From assembly GCA_009691145.1 (NCBI GenBank), contig SHVG01000002.1, positions 1-61,775 on the forward strand: a DNA stretch of 61,775 nucleotides, given 5' to 3'. A program made the translations under genes and the position numbers. Every line of letters starts with the position of its first letter. Position 1 is the stretch's first letter. A model generated the notes under the pieces. It was given only the letters and a program-made list of their open reading frames with translations. It did not search any database and had not been told where the DNA came from. Source of the stretch: Candidatus Planktophila sp. GTDB lineage: Bacteria > Actinomycetota > Actinomycetes > Nanopelagicales > Nanopelagicaceae. Below are positions 48,457 through 58,522 of the stretch, in pieces.

Positions 48457-49869
48457 ATGGCAACCATCGACCCTTCCATTCTCAAACATCTCTCCCATAT
48501 GCAGCCTGCGTTGTACTGGCTCGATGAAGATCCCCTTGAACCTCTGCCACATCCAACGTTGATCGGTGATGCCACGACTGATTTATGCATCGTGGGTGCC
48601 GGCTATACAGGTTTGTGGACTGCCCTCCTAGCTAAAGAGCAAGACCCAGATCGCGAAGTAATCGTGCTCGAACAACGTGAAACGGGTGCAGGTGCATCTG
48701 GGCGCAACGGTGGTTTCTGTAGCTACTCGCTGACCCACGGCTTCATGAATGGATACAGCCGCTTTAAAGATGAGATGGCGATTATCGAGCGCATGGGTCG
48801 CGAAAATCTAGATGGCATCGAAACCACAATTAAGAAGTACGGTATTGACTGCGACTTTGAGTGGAATGGCGAACTCCGTGTTGCCATCGAAGAGTGGCAG
48901 ATGGAGTCGATGGTTGAAGAGGCTCGTCTTCGCAACTCATTCGGTGACAACGTTGAGCTCTTAACATCTGTACAGACTCAAGCACGCGTTAAATCTGCGA
49001 TCTATAAAGGTGCGCTGTGGGATCCAGATGGCACTGCCTTAGTTGATCCAGCACGATTGGTGTGGGGACTTGAGCGGGCCTGTATAAAACTTGGTGTCAA
49101 GATATTTGAAAATACTCACGTTGAATGGTTAGAGTCCACCAACAGCGGCATGATTGTTCACACACCATACGGAAGCGTTTATGCACAGAAAGTTGCCTTA
49201 GCAACCAATGTATTTAAATCTCTTGTCAGAGGCACCCACAAATACGTCATCCCTGTTTATGATTTCCAACTCGTGACCGAGCCTTTAACACCCGAGCAAC
49301 TCGAAGCCATCGGCTGGAAAGAGCGCGAAGGTATATCGGATGCTGGAAACCAGTTCCATTATTATCGAATGACGAAAGATAATGAGATTTTATGGGGTGG
49401 TTACGATGCAATTTACAACTTCCGTGGCAAAGTACGCCAAGAGTACGAATCCGATGCCGAAACATACGCACATTTGGCCGAAGCATTTTTAGAGACTTTC
49501 CCGCAGCTAAAGGGTATTAAGTTCACCCATGGTTGGGGCGGGGCGATCGATACCTGTTCTCGGTTTTCTCCGTTTTGGGGAAAGGCATATCGAGGTCGAG
49601 TTGTCTACGTTATGGGCTACACCGGTTTAGGCGTTGGCTCTACGCGCTTTGGTGCACAAGTAATGCTCGATCTTTTAGATGGCGTGGACAATGAACGAAC
49701 TCGCCTTTCTATGGTTCGGAAAAAGCCGTGGCCTTTTCCACCTGAACCATTTCGCTTTATCTTTATTCGCCTTACTCAATGGTCAATTAATAAGGCCGAT
49801 GAAAAGCAGGGTAAGCGCAATTTATGGCTTCGACTCCTCGATTTATTGGGCTTGGGTTTCGATTCCTAA
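48457..49869 (+). CDS. FAD-dependent oxidoreductase (DAO family; gamma-glutamylputrescine/putrescine oxidase-like)
   Basis: DLCIVGAGYTGLWTALLAKEQDP...ASGRNGGFCS...VYVMGYTGLGVGSTRFGAQ. Confidence 0.85.
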   Translation: MATIDPSILKHLSHMQPALYWLDEDPLEPLPHPTLIGDATTDLCIVGAGYTGLWTALLAKEQDPDREVIVLEQRETGAGASGRNGGFCSYSLTHGFMNGYSRFKDEMAIIERMGRENLDGIETTIKKYGIDCDFEWNGELRVAIEEWQMESMVEEARLRNSFGDNVELLTSVQTQARVKSAIYKGALWDPDGTALVDPARLVWGLERACIKLGVKIFENTHVEWLESTNSGMIVHTPYGSVYAQKVALATNVFKSLVRGTHKYVIPVYDFQLVTEPLTPEQLEAIGWKEREGISDAGNQFHYYRMTKDNEILWGGYDAIYNFRGKVRQEYESDAETYAHLAEAFLETFPQLKGIKFTHGWGGAIDTCSRFSPFWGKAYRGRVVYVMGYTGLGVGSTRFGAQVMLDLLDGVDNERTRLSMVRKKPWPFPPEPFRFIFIRLTQWSINKADEKQGKRNLWLRLLDLLGLGFDS

Positions 49870-49892
49870 AGCTTTGCGCCTATTCTTAAGAC

Positions 49893-50891
49893 ATGACTAA
49901 CCACGGGAATATGTACGGCCCTGACTTTACTTTCCTAGGTATTGAGCGTTGCGATTTAGAAATCGCATCAACATATGCCGATGCTGATGTAGTCATTGTT
50001 GGTGCACCTATTGATAGTGGAACATCACATCGCTCGGGTGCAAAGTTTGGTCCACAAGCAATACGTGGTGGAGATTATCTTCCACACGATGGCCAGCGTC
50101 CGCACCTAGCTCTTCGTATCGATTCACTAAAAGCGATGAAAGTTGTTGATGCCGGAGATTTATTAATGCCTGGCGGAGATTTAATCGCATCTCTTGAAGT
50201 TTTGGCAGTTGCAACTGAAAGGATTTCACGTGCAGGTGCTATCCCAGTAATTCTTGGGGGAGACCACTCGATCGCATCTGCCGATGTCGCAGGAATCGCA
50301 CGTCACCGCGGCCTTGGCAAAATTTCGATGATTCACTTCGATGCCCACCCCGACACAGGTGAGGATCAATTTGGTGCATTAATCGGACACGGCACTCCCA
50401 TGCGCCGTTTAATTGAAACCGGCACCGTGCGTGGTGATCGCTTTTTACAACTTGGATTACGTGGCTACTGGCCAGATGCAAAGACGCTCGACTGGATGCG
50501 CGATAAAGGGATGCGCTCGTATGAGATGACTGAGATTCATCACCGGGGATTAAATACCGTCTTAGATGAGTCCTTTGCAACGTTGACCGATGGCTGCGAT
50601 GGAGTTTTCTTATCTGTTGATATCGATGTTGTAGATCCAGGAATGGCGCCAGGTACTGGCACACCAGAGCCAGGTGGAATGACCAGCCGCGAACTACTTG
50701 AATCTGTGCGCCGCATCTGTCTTGAGCTACCGGTTGTCGGAATCGATGTGGTTGAAGTTGCACCGGCATTTGATAGCGCCGATATCACTGCAATCCTTGC
50801 TAATCGGGTTGTATTAGAGGCGTTAAGTGCAATTGCTAAGCGTCGTTCGGGTGAGAAGTATTCACCAACACAAAACCTACTGGATCGCTAA
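49893..50891 (+). CDS. speB: Ureohydrolase (agmatinase / guanidino-compound hydrolase family)
   Basis: GGDHSIA, HFDAHPDTG, SVDIDVVDPGMAPGTGTPEPGG metal-binding motifs; exact substrate not determined from sequence. Confidence 0.85.
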   Translation: MTNHGNMYGPDFTFLGIERCDLEIASTYADADVVIVGAPIDSGTSHRSGAKFGPQAIRGGDYLPHDGQRPHLALRIDSLKAMKVVDAGDLLMPGGDLIASLEVLAVATERISRAGAIPVILGGDHSIASADVAGIARHRGLGKISMIHFDAHPDTGEDQFGALIGHGTPMRRLIETGTVRGDRFLQLGLRGYWPDAKTLDWMRDKGMRSYEMTEIHHRGLNTVLDESFATLTDGCDGVFLSVDIDVVDPGMAPGTGTPEPGGMTSRELLESVRRICLELPVVGIDVVEVAPAFDSADITAILANRVVLEALSAIAKRRSGEKYSPTQNLLDR

Positions 50892-52037
50892 ATGCGTGAA
50901 GTAGTAATTCTTGGCTCTACTGGATCGATTGGCACACAAGCATTAGAAATGATTGCAGCCAACCCAGATAAGTTTCGCGTCGTTGCAATTTCATCTGTCG
51001 GCACTAATCCCGGCCTTGTTATTGATCAGGCTAAGCTATTTAACGTCGCCTTGGTCGGTGTAGTAAAGAATGCCGATGTCATACGGGCCGGGTTACCTGG
51101 AGTCAAAGTTATCGATGGGGCATTAGCATCAACGCAGATTGCATCTATCGAGTGCGATGTTGTTCTCAATGCAATCACTGGTTCGATTGGACTTGGGCCA
51201 ACCCTTGCCGCCCTCGATGCTGGCAATACACTGGCTCTGGCCAATAAAGAGTCCCTTGTTGCAGGTGGCGATTTAGTTATGTCAAAGGCGAGAGCGCACC
51301 AGATAATCCCTGTTGATTCAGAGCACTCGGCAATCTCGCAGTGCGCTTTGGCCGGCAAAAGCGATGAGATTAGCCGATTAGTATTGACTGCAAGTGGTGG
51401 CCCCTTTGTAGATCGCAGTGATTTAAACAATGTCACAGTGGCCGATGCGCTCAAGCACCCGACGTGGAGTATGGGCGCTGTTGTCACAATTAACTCGGCG
51501 ACTTTAGTTAATAAGGGTCTGGAAATAATCGAGGCGCATCACTTGTTTGCGATGCCATACAAGGCAATCGATGCCGTGATTCATCGTCAATCAGTTGTGC
51601 ACTCGATGGTTGAATTTCGCGATGGATCAACGATTGCCCAGGCGAGCCCGCCTAACATGAAGGGCGCAATTGCATATGCACTCAACTTCCCACATCGCCT
51701 GATGCAAGCTAGCGCTGCAATTGATTGGACAACTTCACATAATTGGAGTTTTGAGCCGATTAATTCAGAGAGATTTCCAGCCGTTGCACTTGCTAGACAT
51801 TGTGGAGAGATTGGTGGCGCGATGCCTGCGATCTTTAACGCCGCTAATGAAGTTGCCGTGCAGGCTTTTATAGATAAGAAGATCGGTTTTACTTCGATAG
51901 TTCAACTGGTCGAGGATGTCGTCACCCTTAGCGAAAAATCAGCTCCACGAACGCTGCGTGATTTAGCCGATGTCAGTGCCATCGAAGATGATGCCCGGGT
52001 GCTAGCCCATGAACATCTATTACGATTGGTCCCATAA
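50892..52037 (+). CDS. dxr: 1-deoxy-D-xylulose 5-phosphate reductoisomerase
   Basis: REVVILGSTGSIGTQALEMI, LANKESLVAGG, IPVDSEHSAISQC. Confidence 0.96.
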   Translation: MREVVILGSTGSIGTQALEMIAANPDKFRVVAISSVGTNPGLVIDQAKLFNVALVGVVKNADVIRAGLPGVKVIDGALASTQIASIECDVVLNAITGSIGLGPTLAALDAGNTLALANKESLVAGGDLVMSKARAHQIIPVDSEHSAISQCALAGKSDEISRLVLTASGGPFVDRSDLNNVTVADALKHPTWSMGAVVTINSATLVNKGLEIIEAHHLFAMPYKAIDAVIHRQSVVHSMVEFRDGSTIAQASPPNMKGAIAYALNFPHRLMQASAAIDWTTSHNWSFEPINSERFPAVALARHCGEIGGAMPAIFNAANEVAVQAFIDKKIGFTSIVQLVEDVVTLSEKSAPRTLRDLADVSAIEDDARVLAHEHLLRLVP

Positions 52038-53182
52038 TGCAGATACTTGGAATCCTCGCCTTTGTCGTTGCCCTACTTTTATCGGTAATGATTCATGAGC
52101 TTGGCCATTATTTAACGGCTAAGCGATATGGCATGAAGGTCTCCGAGTTTTTCTTGGGCTTTGGTACGCGTATCTTTTCACGACAGCGCGGTGAAACTGA
52201 GTTTGGAATCAAAGCGATCCCAGCCGGTGGCTATTGCAAAATCGAAGGCATGACGCCAGGGGATGCCATGCCAGCGGGTGAAGAAAACCGCGCCTTCTAC
52301 AAAGCCTCATCGGGACGTAAGTTAATTGTTTTAGGCGCGGGATCATTTTTACACTTTGTTATCGGCTACGTACTTCTCTTTACCCTCTTTGCAGGTATCG
52401 GCACGACACAAGTTCTACCAGTCATTGGTGAAATCATCAAAGGCTCTGCCGCACAATCGGCTGGGATCATGGTCGGTGATGAAATCACATCTATCAACGG
52501 TAAGAAAGTCACCGACTGGTATAAGGATGTCAATGCAATCCGTAACTCGCAGGGCAAAGAGCTAACCCTTGGCATAAAGCGCGCAGGCCAGGATTTAATT
52601 ATTACGGCAACTCCAAGGCTAGAAACTATCGATGGAAAGAAGCGTTTCCTACTTGGAATTATTAATGAGGCCGGACTTAAGCGCACAGGAGTAGTAACCT
52701 CTTTTAAAAACGCCGGAATCGTTACTAAAGAGTTCTTAGTCCTGAGCGTTAAATCATTAATCAAGCTTCCATCGAAAATTCCAGCGTTGTGGGGACAGAC
52801 AGTTAAGGGCGAAACTCGTGATGCAAATGGCTTAGTCGGGGTCGTCGGAGTCGCTCGTGTATCAGGGCAGGCCGTGAGCAGCAACGAACTATCTGCGATG
52901 GAGCGCCTTGCAATATTTATTTTGATCATTGCTAGTTTGAATATCTTTGTGGGTCTCTTTAATCTCTTGCCGATTTTGCCCCTCGATGGCGGACATATGG
53001 CCGTTGCAATCGCCGATGAGATCCGTGCATTTATCGCCGGCTTGCGAGGACGCGCGCGACCAGCCCCGATCGATGTGACGGTGCTGACCCCGATAACAAT
53101 GGTGGTCTTTGTCATCTTAGCCGCGTTAACGCTCATGCTCCTTGTGGCAGATATCGTCAATCCAGTCGTTCTCAATCTTTAG
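52037..53182 (+). CDS. rseP: Site-2 protease family metalloprotease (RseP/Rip1-like)
   Basis: [21 protein letters not shown] domain, [12 protein letters not shown]. Confidence 0.93.
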   Translation: MQILGILAFVVALLLSVMIHELGHYLTAKRYGMKVSEFFLGFGTRIFSRQRGETEFGIKAIPAGGYCKIEGMTPGDAMPAGEENRAFYKASSGRKLIVLGAGSFLHFVIGYVLLFTLFAGIGTTQVLPVIGEIIKGSAAQSAGIMVGDEITSINGKKVTDWYKDVNAIRNSQGKELTLGIKRAGQDLIITATPRLETIDGKKRFLLGIINEAGLKRTGVVTSFKNAGIVTKEFLVLSVKSLIKLPSKIPALWGQTVKGETRDANGLVGVVGVARVSGQAVSSNELSAMERLAIFILIIASLNIFVGLFNLLPILPLDGGHMAVAIADEIRAFIAGLRGRARPAPIDVTVLTPITMVVFVILAALTLMLLVADIVNPVVLNL

Positions 53183-53214
53183 CGCATCAGCACTTCTTAC
53201 GGCAGAATAGCACC

Positions 53215-54366
53215 ATGGTTGATTTAGGAATCCCGAGCGCTCCACCACCAAATCTTGCTCCTCGTCGCACAACCAGGCAGATGATGGTCGGCAAAGTTGG
53301 AGTCGGAAGTAACTCACAGGTAAGCGTTCAATCGATGTGCACAACACCGACATCTGATGTCAATGCAACGCTTCAACAGATCGCCGAGTTAACCGCGGCT
53401 GGCTGTCAGATTGTCCGCGTTGCAGTGCCAAGTCAAGATGATGCCGATGCCCTTGCACAGATCGCAAAGAAGTCTCAGATTCCGGTAATCGCCGATATTC
53501 ACTTTCAACCAAAATATATCTTCGCTGCAATCGATGCCGGCTGCGCCGCTGTTCGCGTTAACCCTGGCAATATCAAACAGTTCGATGACAAAGTTAAAGA
53601 GGTTGCAAAGGCGGCAGGTGATGCCGGGATTCCAATTCGTATCGGTGTGAATGCTGGCTCATTAGATCCTCGATTGCTCGCAAAATATGGCAAGGCAACT
53701 CCTGAGGCCTTAGCTGAATCAGCGCTGTGGGAGGCATCTTTATTTGAAGAGCATGGATTTTCAGATATCAAAATCTCAGTCAAGCACCATGATCCAGTAA
53801 CGATGGTTAACGCTTATCGCATTCTGGCGGCCAAGTGTGACTATCCATTACACCTAGGCGTAACCGAGGCCGGACCTATTTTTCAAGGCACGATTAAATC
53901 TGCAACTGCATTTGGAATCCTGTTGGCAGAAGGTATCGGCGACACGATTCGTGTCTCACTATCTGCACCTCCAGTTGAGGAAGTAAAGGTTGGAATCTCA
54001 ATTCTGGAGTCTTTGAATCTTCGCCAACGCAAACTAGAAATCGTTTCATGTCCATCATGCGGCCGTGCGCAGGTCGATGTCTATACCTTGGCTGAAAAAG
54101 TGCAAGCGGGCTTGCAGGGAATGACCGTTCCACTTCGTGTTGCAGTTATGGGCTGTGTTGTAAATGGACCGGGCGAGGCCCGCGAGGCCGATTTAGGCGT
54201 TGCATCTGGCAACGGTAAGGGCCAGATATTTGTAAAGGGTGAAGTCATTAAGACTGTGCCCGAAGCGATGATCGTTGAAACTCTTATTGAGGAAGCTATG
54301 CGTTTGGCCGAAGAAATGGAGGCTGCGGGCGTTGCATCAGGCATGCCTATCGTTGATGTTAGGTAG
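53215..54366 (+). CDS. ispG: 4-hydroxy-3-methylbut-2-en-1-yl diphosphate synthase
   Basis: [62 protein letters not shown]. Confidence 0.96.
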   Translation: MVDLGIPSAPPPNLAPRRTTRQMMVGKVGVGSNSQVSVQSMCTTPTSDVNATLQQIAELTAAGCQIVRVAVPSQDDADALAQIAKKSQIPVIADIHFQPKYIFAAIDAGCAAVRVNPGNIKQFDDKVKEVAKAAGDAGIPIRIGVNAGSLDPRLLAKYGKATPEALAESALWEASLFEEHGFSDIKISVKHHDPVTMVNAYRILAAKCDYPLHLGVTEAGPIFQGTIKSATAFGILLAEGIGDTIRVSLSAPPVEEVKVGISILESLNLRQRKLEIVSCPSCGRAQVDVYTLAEKVQAGLQGMTVPLRVAVMGCVVNGPGEAREADLGVASGNGKGQIFVKGEVIKTVPEAMIVETLIEEAMRLAEEMEAAGVASGMPIVDVR

Positions 54367-54375
54367 GCTCACCTC

Positions 54376-56100
54376 ATGTTGAAGATGTCTACGCTCTTTT
54401 TGCGTACGCTGCGCGATGATCCCGCCGATGCCGAGGTCGCAAGCCACCGTTTACTTGTTCGAGCCGGATATATTCGTCGAATCGCCGCTGGGATTTACTC
54501 ATGGCTGCCTCTTGGTGTCATCACACTTCGCAACGTTGAAAATATTATTCGCCAGGAGATGGATCAAGCCGGCTTTCAAGAGGTGCATTTTCCTGCGCTG
54601 CTGCCTCGCGAGGCATACGAGACCACTAATCGCTGGCAAGATTACGGGCCATCGCTATTTCGCCTGCAAGATCGAAGGGGCGCAGATTACTTACTAGGGC
54701 CAACACACGAAGAGATGTTCACGCTGATGGTTAAGGGCGAATACTCATCGTATAAAGATCTACCACTGTCTATTTATCAGATTCAGAGTAAGTATCGCGA
54801 TGAGGCCCGCCCTCGCAGTGGAATCATCCGTGGTCGCGAGTTTGTCATGAAGGACTCTTACTCATTTGATATCGATGATGCCGGCTTAGATCTCTCGTAT
54901 CAAAGGCACCGGGATGCATATATCAGCTGTTTTAATCGGTTAGGCATGAAGTACAACATCGTGAAGGCAGTATCGGGTGCGATGGGTGGATCAAAGTCTG
55001 AAGAGTTTTTAGCACCATGTGCAACAGGTGAGGACACCTATGTTCTGTGCCCTAAATGTGGCTACGCCGCTAATGTCGAGGCGATGATTACTAAAGTCCC
55101 CGCTGGCGATCCAAAGGGTGTTCCAGCCCTAGAAGAGTTAGATACACCTAATACCCCAACGATTGATTCACTTGTCACCGTCATGAATAAAAACTTTGGT
55201 GGTGGCTACACAGCCGCCGATACTCTCAAAAACATTATGTTAGTTGCCGATGGCAAAGCAATTGCAGTCTTAGCACCTGGAGATCGCGAAGTAGATTTAA
55301 AGCGCTTGCAGGAAAACTTAAGGGGAGTCCACGAGCTGCGTGTATTTGAAGAGGCCGATTTTGCTAAGCATCCAAAGCTGGTTAAGGGATACATCGGCCC
55401 CCAGAATGTGAAAGCACTTGGAATCACGCTCTATGCCGATCCACGTGTTGCACCTGGTACATCATGGATAACTGGTGCTAATAAAAAGAATCGCCATGCG
55501 CGCTTTGTCGTTAACGGTCGCGATTTTACGCCCGATGCATATATTGAAGCGGCCGAAGTTCGCGAAGGGGATTCATGCCCAGAGTGTGCAACAGAGATCA
55601 TTATCGATCGCGCAATTGAGATCGGCCATATCTTTCAATTAGGGCGAAAGTATGCCGATGCACTTAATCTGAGCGTTTTAGATCAGAACGGTAAATCTCA
55701 AGTAGTCACAATGGGCTCATACGGCATCGGTGTTTCGCGCGCAGTTGCGGCAATTGCCGAACAAACAAGTGATGAGATCGGTCTTAACTGGCCAGCTGAA
55801 ATCGCACCTGCCAAGGTGCATATCGTTGCAACTGGTAAAGAGAATTTACCCTTTGATACCGCGCTCACACTTGGCACCGATTTAGAGGCGATTGGAATCT
55901 CAGTCATGCTCGATGATCGCCGCGAGGCAAGTGCAGGCGTAAAATTTAAAGATGCCGAGTTAATAGGTAATCCCATCATCGTTGTAGTGGGTAAGGCCCT
56001 TGCCGATGGCAATGTTGAGGTTCGCGTGCGTGCAACTGGTGACAAGAGTGAGGTATCTCTGGCTAATGCAGTTACCGCTATTGCGGCCCTACTTAAGTAA
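54376..56100 (+). CDS. proS: Prolyl-tRNA synthetase
   Basis: [52 protein letters not shown]. Confidence 0.96.
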   Translation: MLKMSTLFLRTLRDDPADAEVASHRLLVRAGYIRRIAAGIYSWLPLGVITLRNVENIIRQEMDQAGFQEVHFPALLPREAYETTNRWQDYGPSLFRLQDRRGADYLLGPTHEEMFTLMVKGEYSSYKDLPLSIYQIQSKYRDEARPRSGIIRGREFVMKDSYSFDIDDAGLDLSYQRHRDAYISCFNRLGMKYNIVKAVSGAMGGSKSEEFLAPCATGEDTYVLCPKCGYAANVEAMITKVPAGDPKGVPALEELDTPNTPTIDSLVTVMNKNFGGGYTAADTLKNIMLVADGKAIAVLAPGDREVDLKRLQENLRGVHELRVFEEADFAKHPKLVKGYIGPQNVKALGITLYADPRVAPGTSWITGANKKNRHARFVVNGRDFTPDAYIEAAEVREGDSCPECATEIIIDRAIEIGHIFQLGRKYADALNLSVLDQNGKSQVVTMGSYGIGVSRAVAAIAEQTSDEIGLNWPAEIAPAKVHIVATGKENLPFDTALTLGTDLEAIGISVMLDDRREASAGVKFKDAELIGNPIIVVVGKALADGNVEVRVRATGDKSEVSLANAVTAIAALLK

Positions 56101-56111
56101 GGTATTTAACG

Positions 56112-56891
56112 TTGGCTGATTTAACCGTTGCAACTGGCTTATTTCTTCTCTCTGCATCTTTCTTTGCCGGCTTCGTCGATTCAATCGCAGGTGGCGGAGG
56201 CTTAATCCAACTACCTGCGCTCTTAATCGGCCTTCCTAAAACCGAGACGGTCACTGTTCTTGGCACAAATAAACTGGGATCAGTATTTGGAACAACTGTT
56301 GCTGCAGGCCTTTATCGCCGTCAAATAAAACCTGAACCTAAAGTTTTAATTGCGATGGCCTTACCAGCATTTATTGGATCTGCAACGGGTGCATCCCTCG
56401 CATCTCGAATTCCCACATCGAGCCTGCGTCCTATAGTTCTAATTCTCCTAGTTGTGGTTGCAATCTATACCTGGTTTAAACCTGATTTAGGCAAGATCGA
56501 ACTTCTACGCCATCACTCAACCCGCAGAGTTCAGATTGCAGCGCTAGCCGGGGTGGTCATTGGTTTCTATGATGGAATCTTTGGCCCTGGTACTGGTTCA
56601 TTTTTAATGCTCGTCCTAGTTGCATCCCTTGGCTATGCATTTATTACCGCCTCTGCTATTGCAAAGGTCGTCAATGTTTCAACTAATCTCGGTGCAATTC
56701 TGATCTTCGGTATTCACGGCGCCATAATCTGGCAGATCGGTCTGGCCCTTGGCGCGGCCAATGTCACTGGCGCAGTCATCGGCTCTCGTCTGGCGATACG
56801 GGGCGGCTCGACTTTAGTGCGCAGGGTCTTCCTGATTGTGACCGTTGCGCTGATTATCAAAGTAGGAATTGATACTTTCCAATCTTTTTAG
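56112..56891 (+). CDS. TauE/SafE family permease (sulfite exporter-like)
   Basis: FAGFVDSIAGGGGLIQLPALL, GFYDGIFGPGTGSFLM; TTG start. Confidence 0.9.
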   Translation: MADLTVATGLFLLSASFFAGFVDSIAGGGGLIQLPALLIGLPKTETVTVLGTNKLGSVFGTTVAAGLYRRQIKPEPKVLIAMALPAFIGSATGASLASRIPTSSLRPIVLILLVVVAIYTWFKPDLGKIELLRHHSTRRVQIAALAGVVIGFYDGIFGPGTGSFLMLVLVASLGYAFITASAIAKVVNVSTNLGAILIFGIHGAIIWQIGLALGAANVTGAVIGSRLAIRGGSTLVRRVFLIVTVALIIKVGIDTFQSF

Positions 56892-56931
56892 TTACAATCA
56901 CACCTACAACTTAATAAGAAAGTAGCTCCAT

Positions 56932-57402
56932 ATGTCACTAACACAATCCCTTACCGAACTTCTCACACCTGCAGTAGAAAATGCCGGTTTTTTCCTTGAG
57001 GAAGTTCTTGTAACAAACCCTGGCGATCACCGCATTCTTACCTGCGTCGTTGATGGCCCAAAGCCGCTCAACCTCGATGAGGTCACCGTTGTCTCACGTT
57101 TGATATCTGAGCTTTTAGATGAGACGACGCTTATTAACGATGCCTTTACCCTTGAAGTTACATCACCAGGCGTTGATCGGCCACTGACCGAGCGCCGCCA
57201 CTGGGAGAAAAACCTAACGCGCGTCATTGCAATGGTTATGCGTGATGAGAGCACGCTGACTGCGCGCTTAACCGAACTGCGCGATAACGATGCCACCTTT
57301 GTTGAAAACATAAAGGGGCGAATGAAGACACACATCGTTGTCTTGGGCAATATCAAACGGGCACAGGTGCAGGTTGAATTTAGCCGCAAGGATGAGAATT
57401 AA
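56932..57402 (+). CDS. rimP: Ribosome maturation factor RimP
   Basis: Position upstream of nusA; YFLEEV-like start and LEVTSPGVDRPLTERRHWEKN motif. Confidence 0.92.
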   Translation: MSLTQSLTELLTPAVENAGFFLEEVLVTNPGDHRILTCVVDGPKPLNLDEVTVVSRLISELLDETTLINDAFTLEVTSPGVDRPLTERRHWEKNLTRVIAMVMRDESTLTARLTELRDNDATFVENIKGRMKTHIVVLGNIKRAQVQVEFSRKDEN

Positions 57403-58374
57403 ATGCATGTCGAGATGAGTGCATTGATGGAGCTAACAACTGAAAAGGGGATTCCACTCGAGCAGTTGATTCAAGCCATTGAGATCGGAGTGCTGACGGC
57501 CTACAACCAGACCGATGAGGCCAAGCGTCACGCCCGAGCACATTTAGATCGCGAGAGCGGTGAGATTTCGATCTTTATTCCACAGTTCAACGAGCTCGGT
57601 GAAAAAATCGGCGATGAGCCAGATATGCCCGATGGATTTTCACGTGTAGCGACATCTACTGCGCGCCAGATTATTAAGTTGAAAATGCGTGAAACAAATG
57701 ATGCATCGATCGTTGGAGAGTTCACCGGCAATGTTGGTGATGTTATTTCAGGAGTTGTTCAGCAAGGTCGCGATCCAAAGATGATCAACGTGAACTTGGG
57801 TCGCACCGAAGGTCGTATACCTCCCCAAGAACAGGTACCGGGGGAGATTTACAACCACGGAGATCGCATTAAATGCTTTGTTGTTGAAGTTAAACAGGGT
57901 TTAAAAGGTCCAGAAATTATGTTATCCCGCAGCCACCCAGCACTTGTTAAACAGTTATTTGCATTTGAAGTTCCCGAAATTAACGATCGCATCGTTGAGA
58001 TCATGGCCGTTGCGCGCGAGGCGGGTCATCGCACTAAGGTCGCCGTTAAATCTCACCGCGCAGGTGTGAGTCCTAAGGGCTCACTGATTGGTCCCATGGG
58101 TTCACGTGCGCGCGCCGTTATGGATGAGCTCCATGGCGAAAAGATCGATATCGTCGATTGGTCTGATGATCCAGCGATCTTCGTTGGCCACGCACTAGCC
58201 CCGGCCAAGGTTGTATCGGTTGAAATCACAGATTTAGCTGGGCGCTGTGCCAAGGTCGTTGTGCCTGACTACCAACTCTCCTTAGCGATTGGTAAAGATG
58301 GACAAAATGCACGCTTAGCCGCGCGCTTAACGGGCTGGCGCATCGATATTCATCCCGATAACCCCATTATGTAA
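57403..58374 (+). CDS. nusA: Transcription termination/antitermination factor NusA
   Basis: MSALMELTTEKGIPLEQLIQAIEIGVL, S1/KH domains, SLAIGKDGQNARLAARLTGWRIDI. Confidence 0.96.
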   Translation: MHVEMSALMELTTEKGIPLEQLIQAIEIGVLTAYNQTDEAKRHARAHLDRESGEISIFIPQFNELGEKIGDEPDMPDGFSRVATSTARQIIKLKMRETNDASIVGEFTGNVGDVISGVVQQGRDPKMINVNLGRTEGRIPPQEQVPGEIYNHGDRIKCFVVEVKQGLKGPEIMLSRSHPALVKQLFAFEVPEINDRIVEIMAVAREAGHRTKVAVKSHRAGVSPKGSLIGPMGSRARAVMDELHGEKIDIVDWSDDPAIFVGHALAPAKVVSVEITDLAGRCAKVVVPDYQLSLAIGKDGQNARLAARLTGWRIDIHPDNPIM

Positions 58375-58522
58375 ACCGGGCCACCATTAGATACGATGCT
58401 CTCCTGCACTTCAAATGAAATGGATATGAAAGATATGAAACTCACATGAGCTCGCTAGAACTATGAGGTCGTACAACTAGGGCTTGCATGTGATGTATAT
58501 GCGGGCCAAGACAGGGGAAAAT

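Noticed and set aside
52366-53175. 269-aa minus-strand ORF opposite rseP
   Set aside because: Fully antisense to a confidently identified gene, low-complexity translation (Ser/Thr/Ile/Arg-rich), explained by codon bias; same for 16316-17029, 14604-15161, 4918-5448 and 58477-58992
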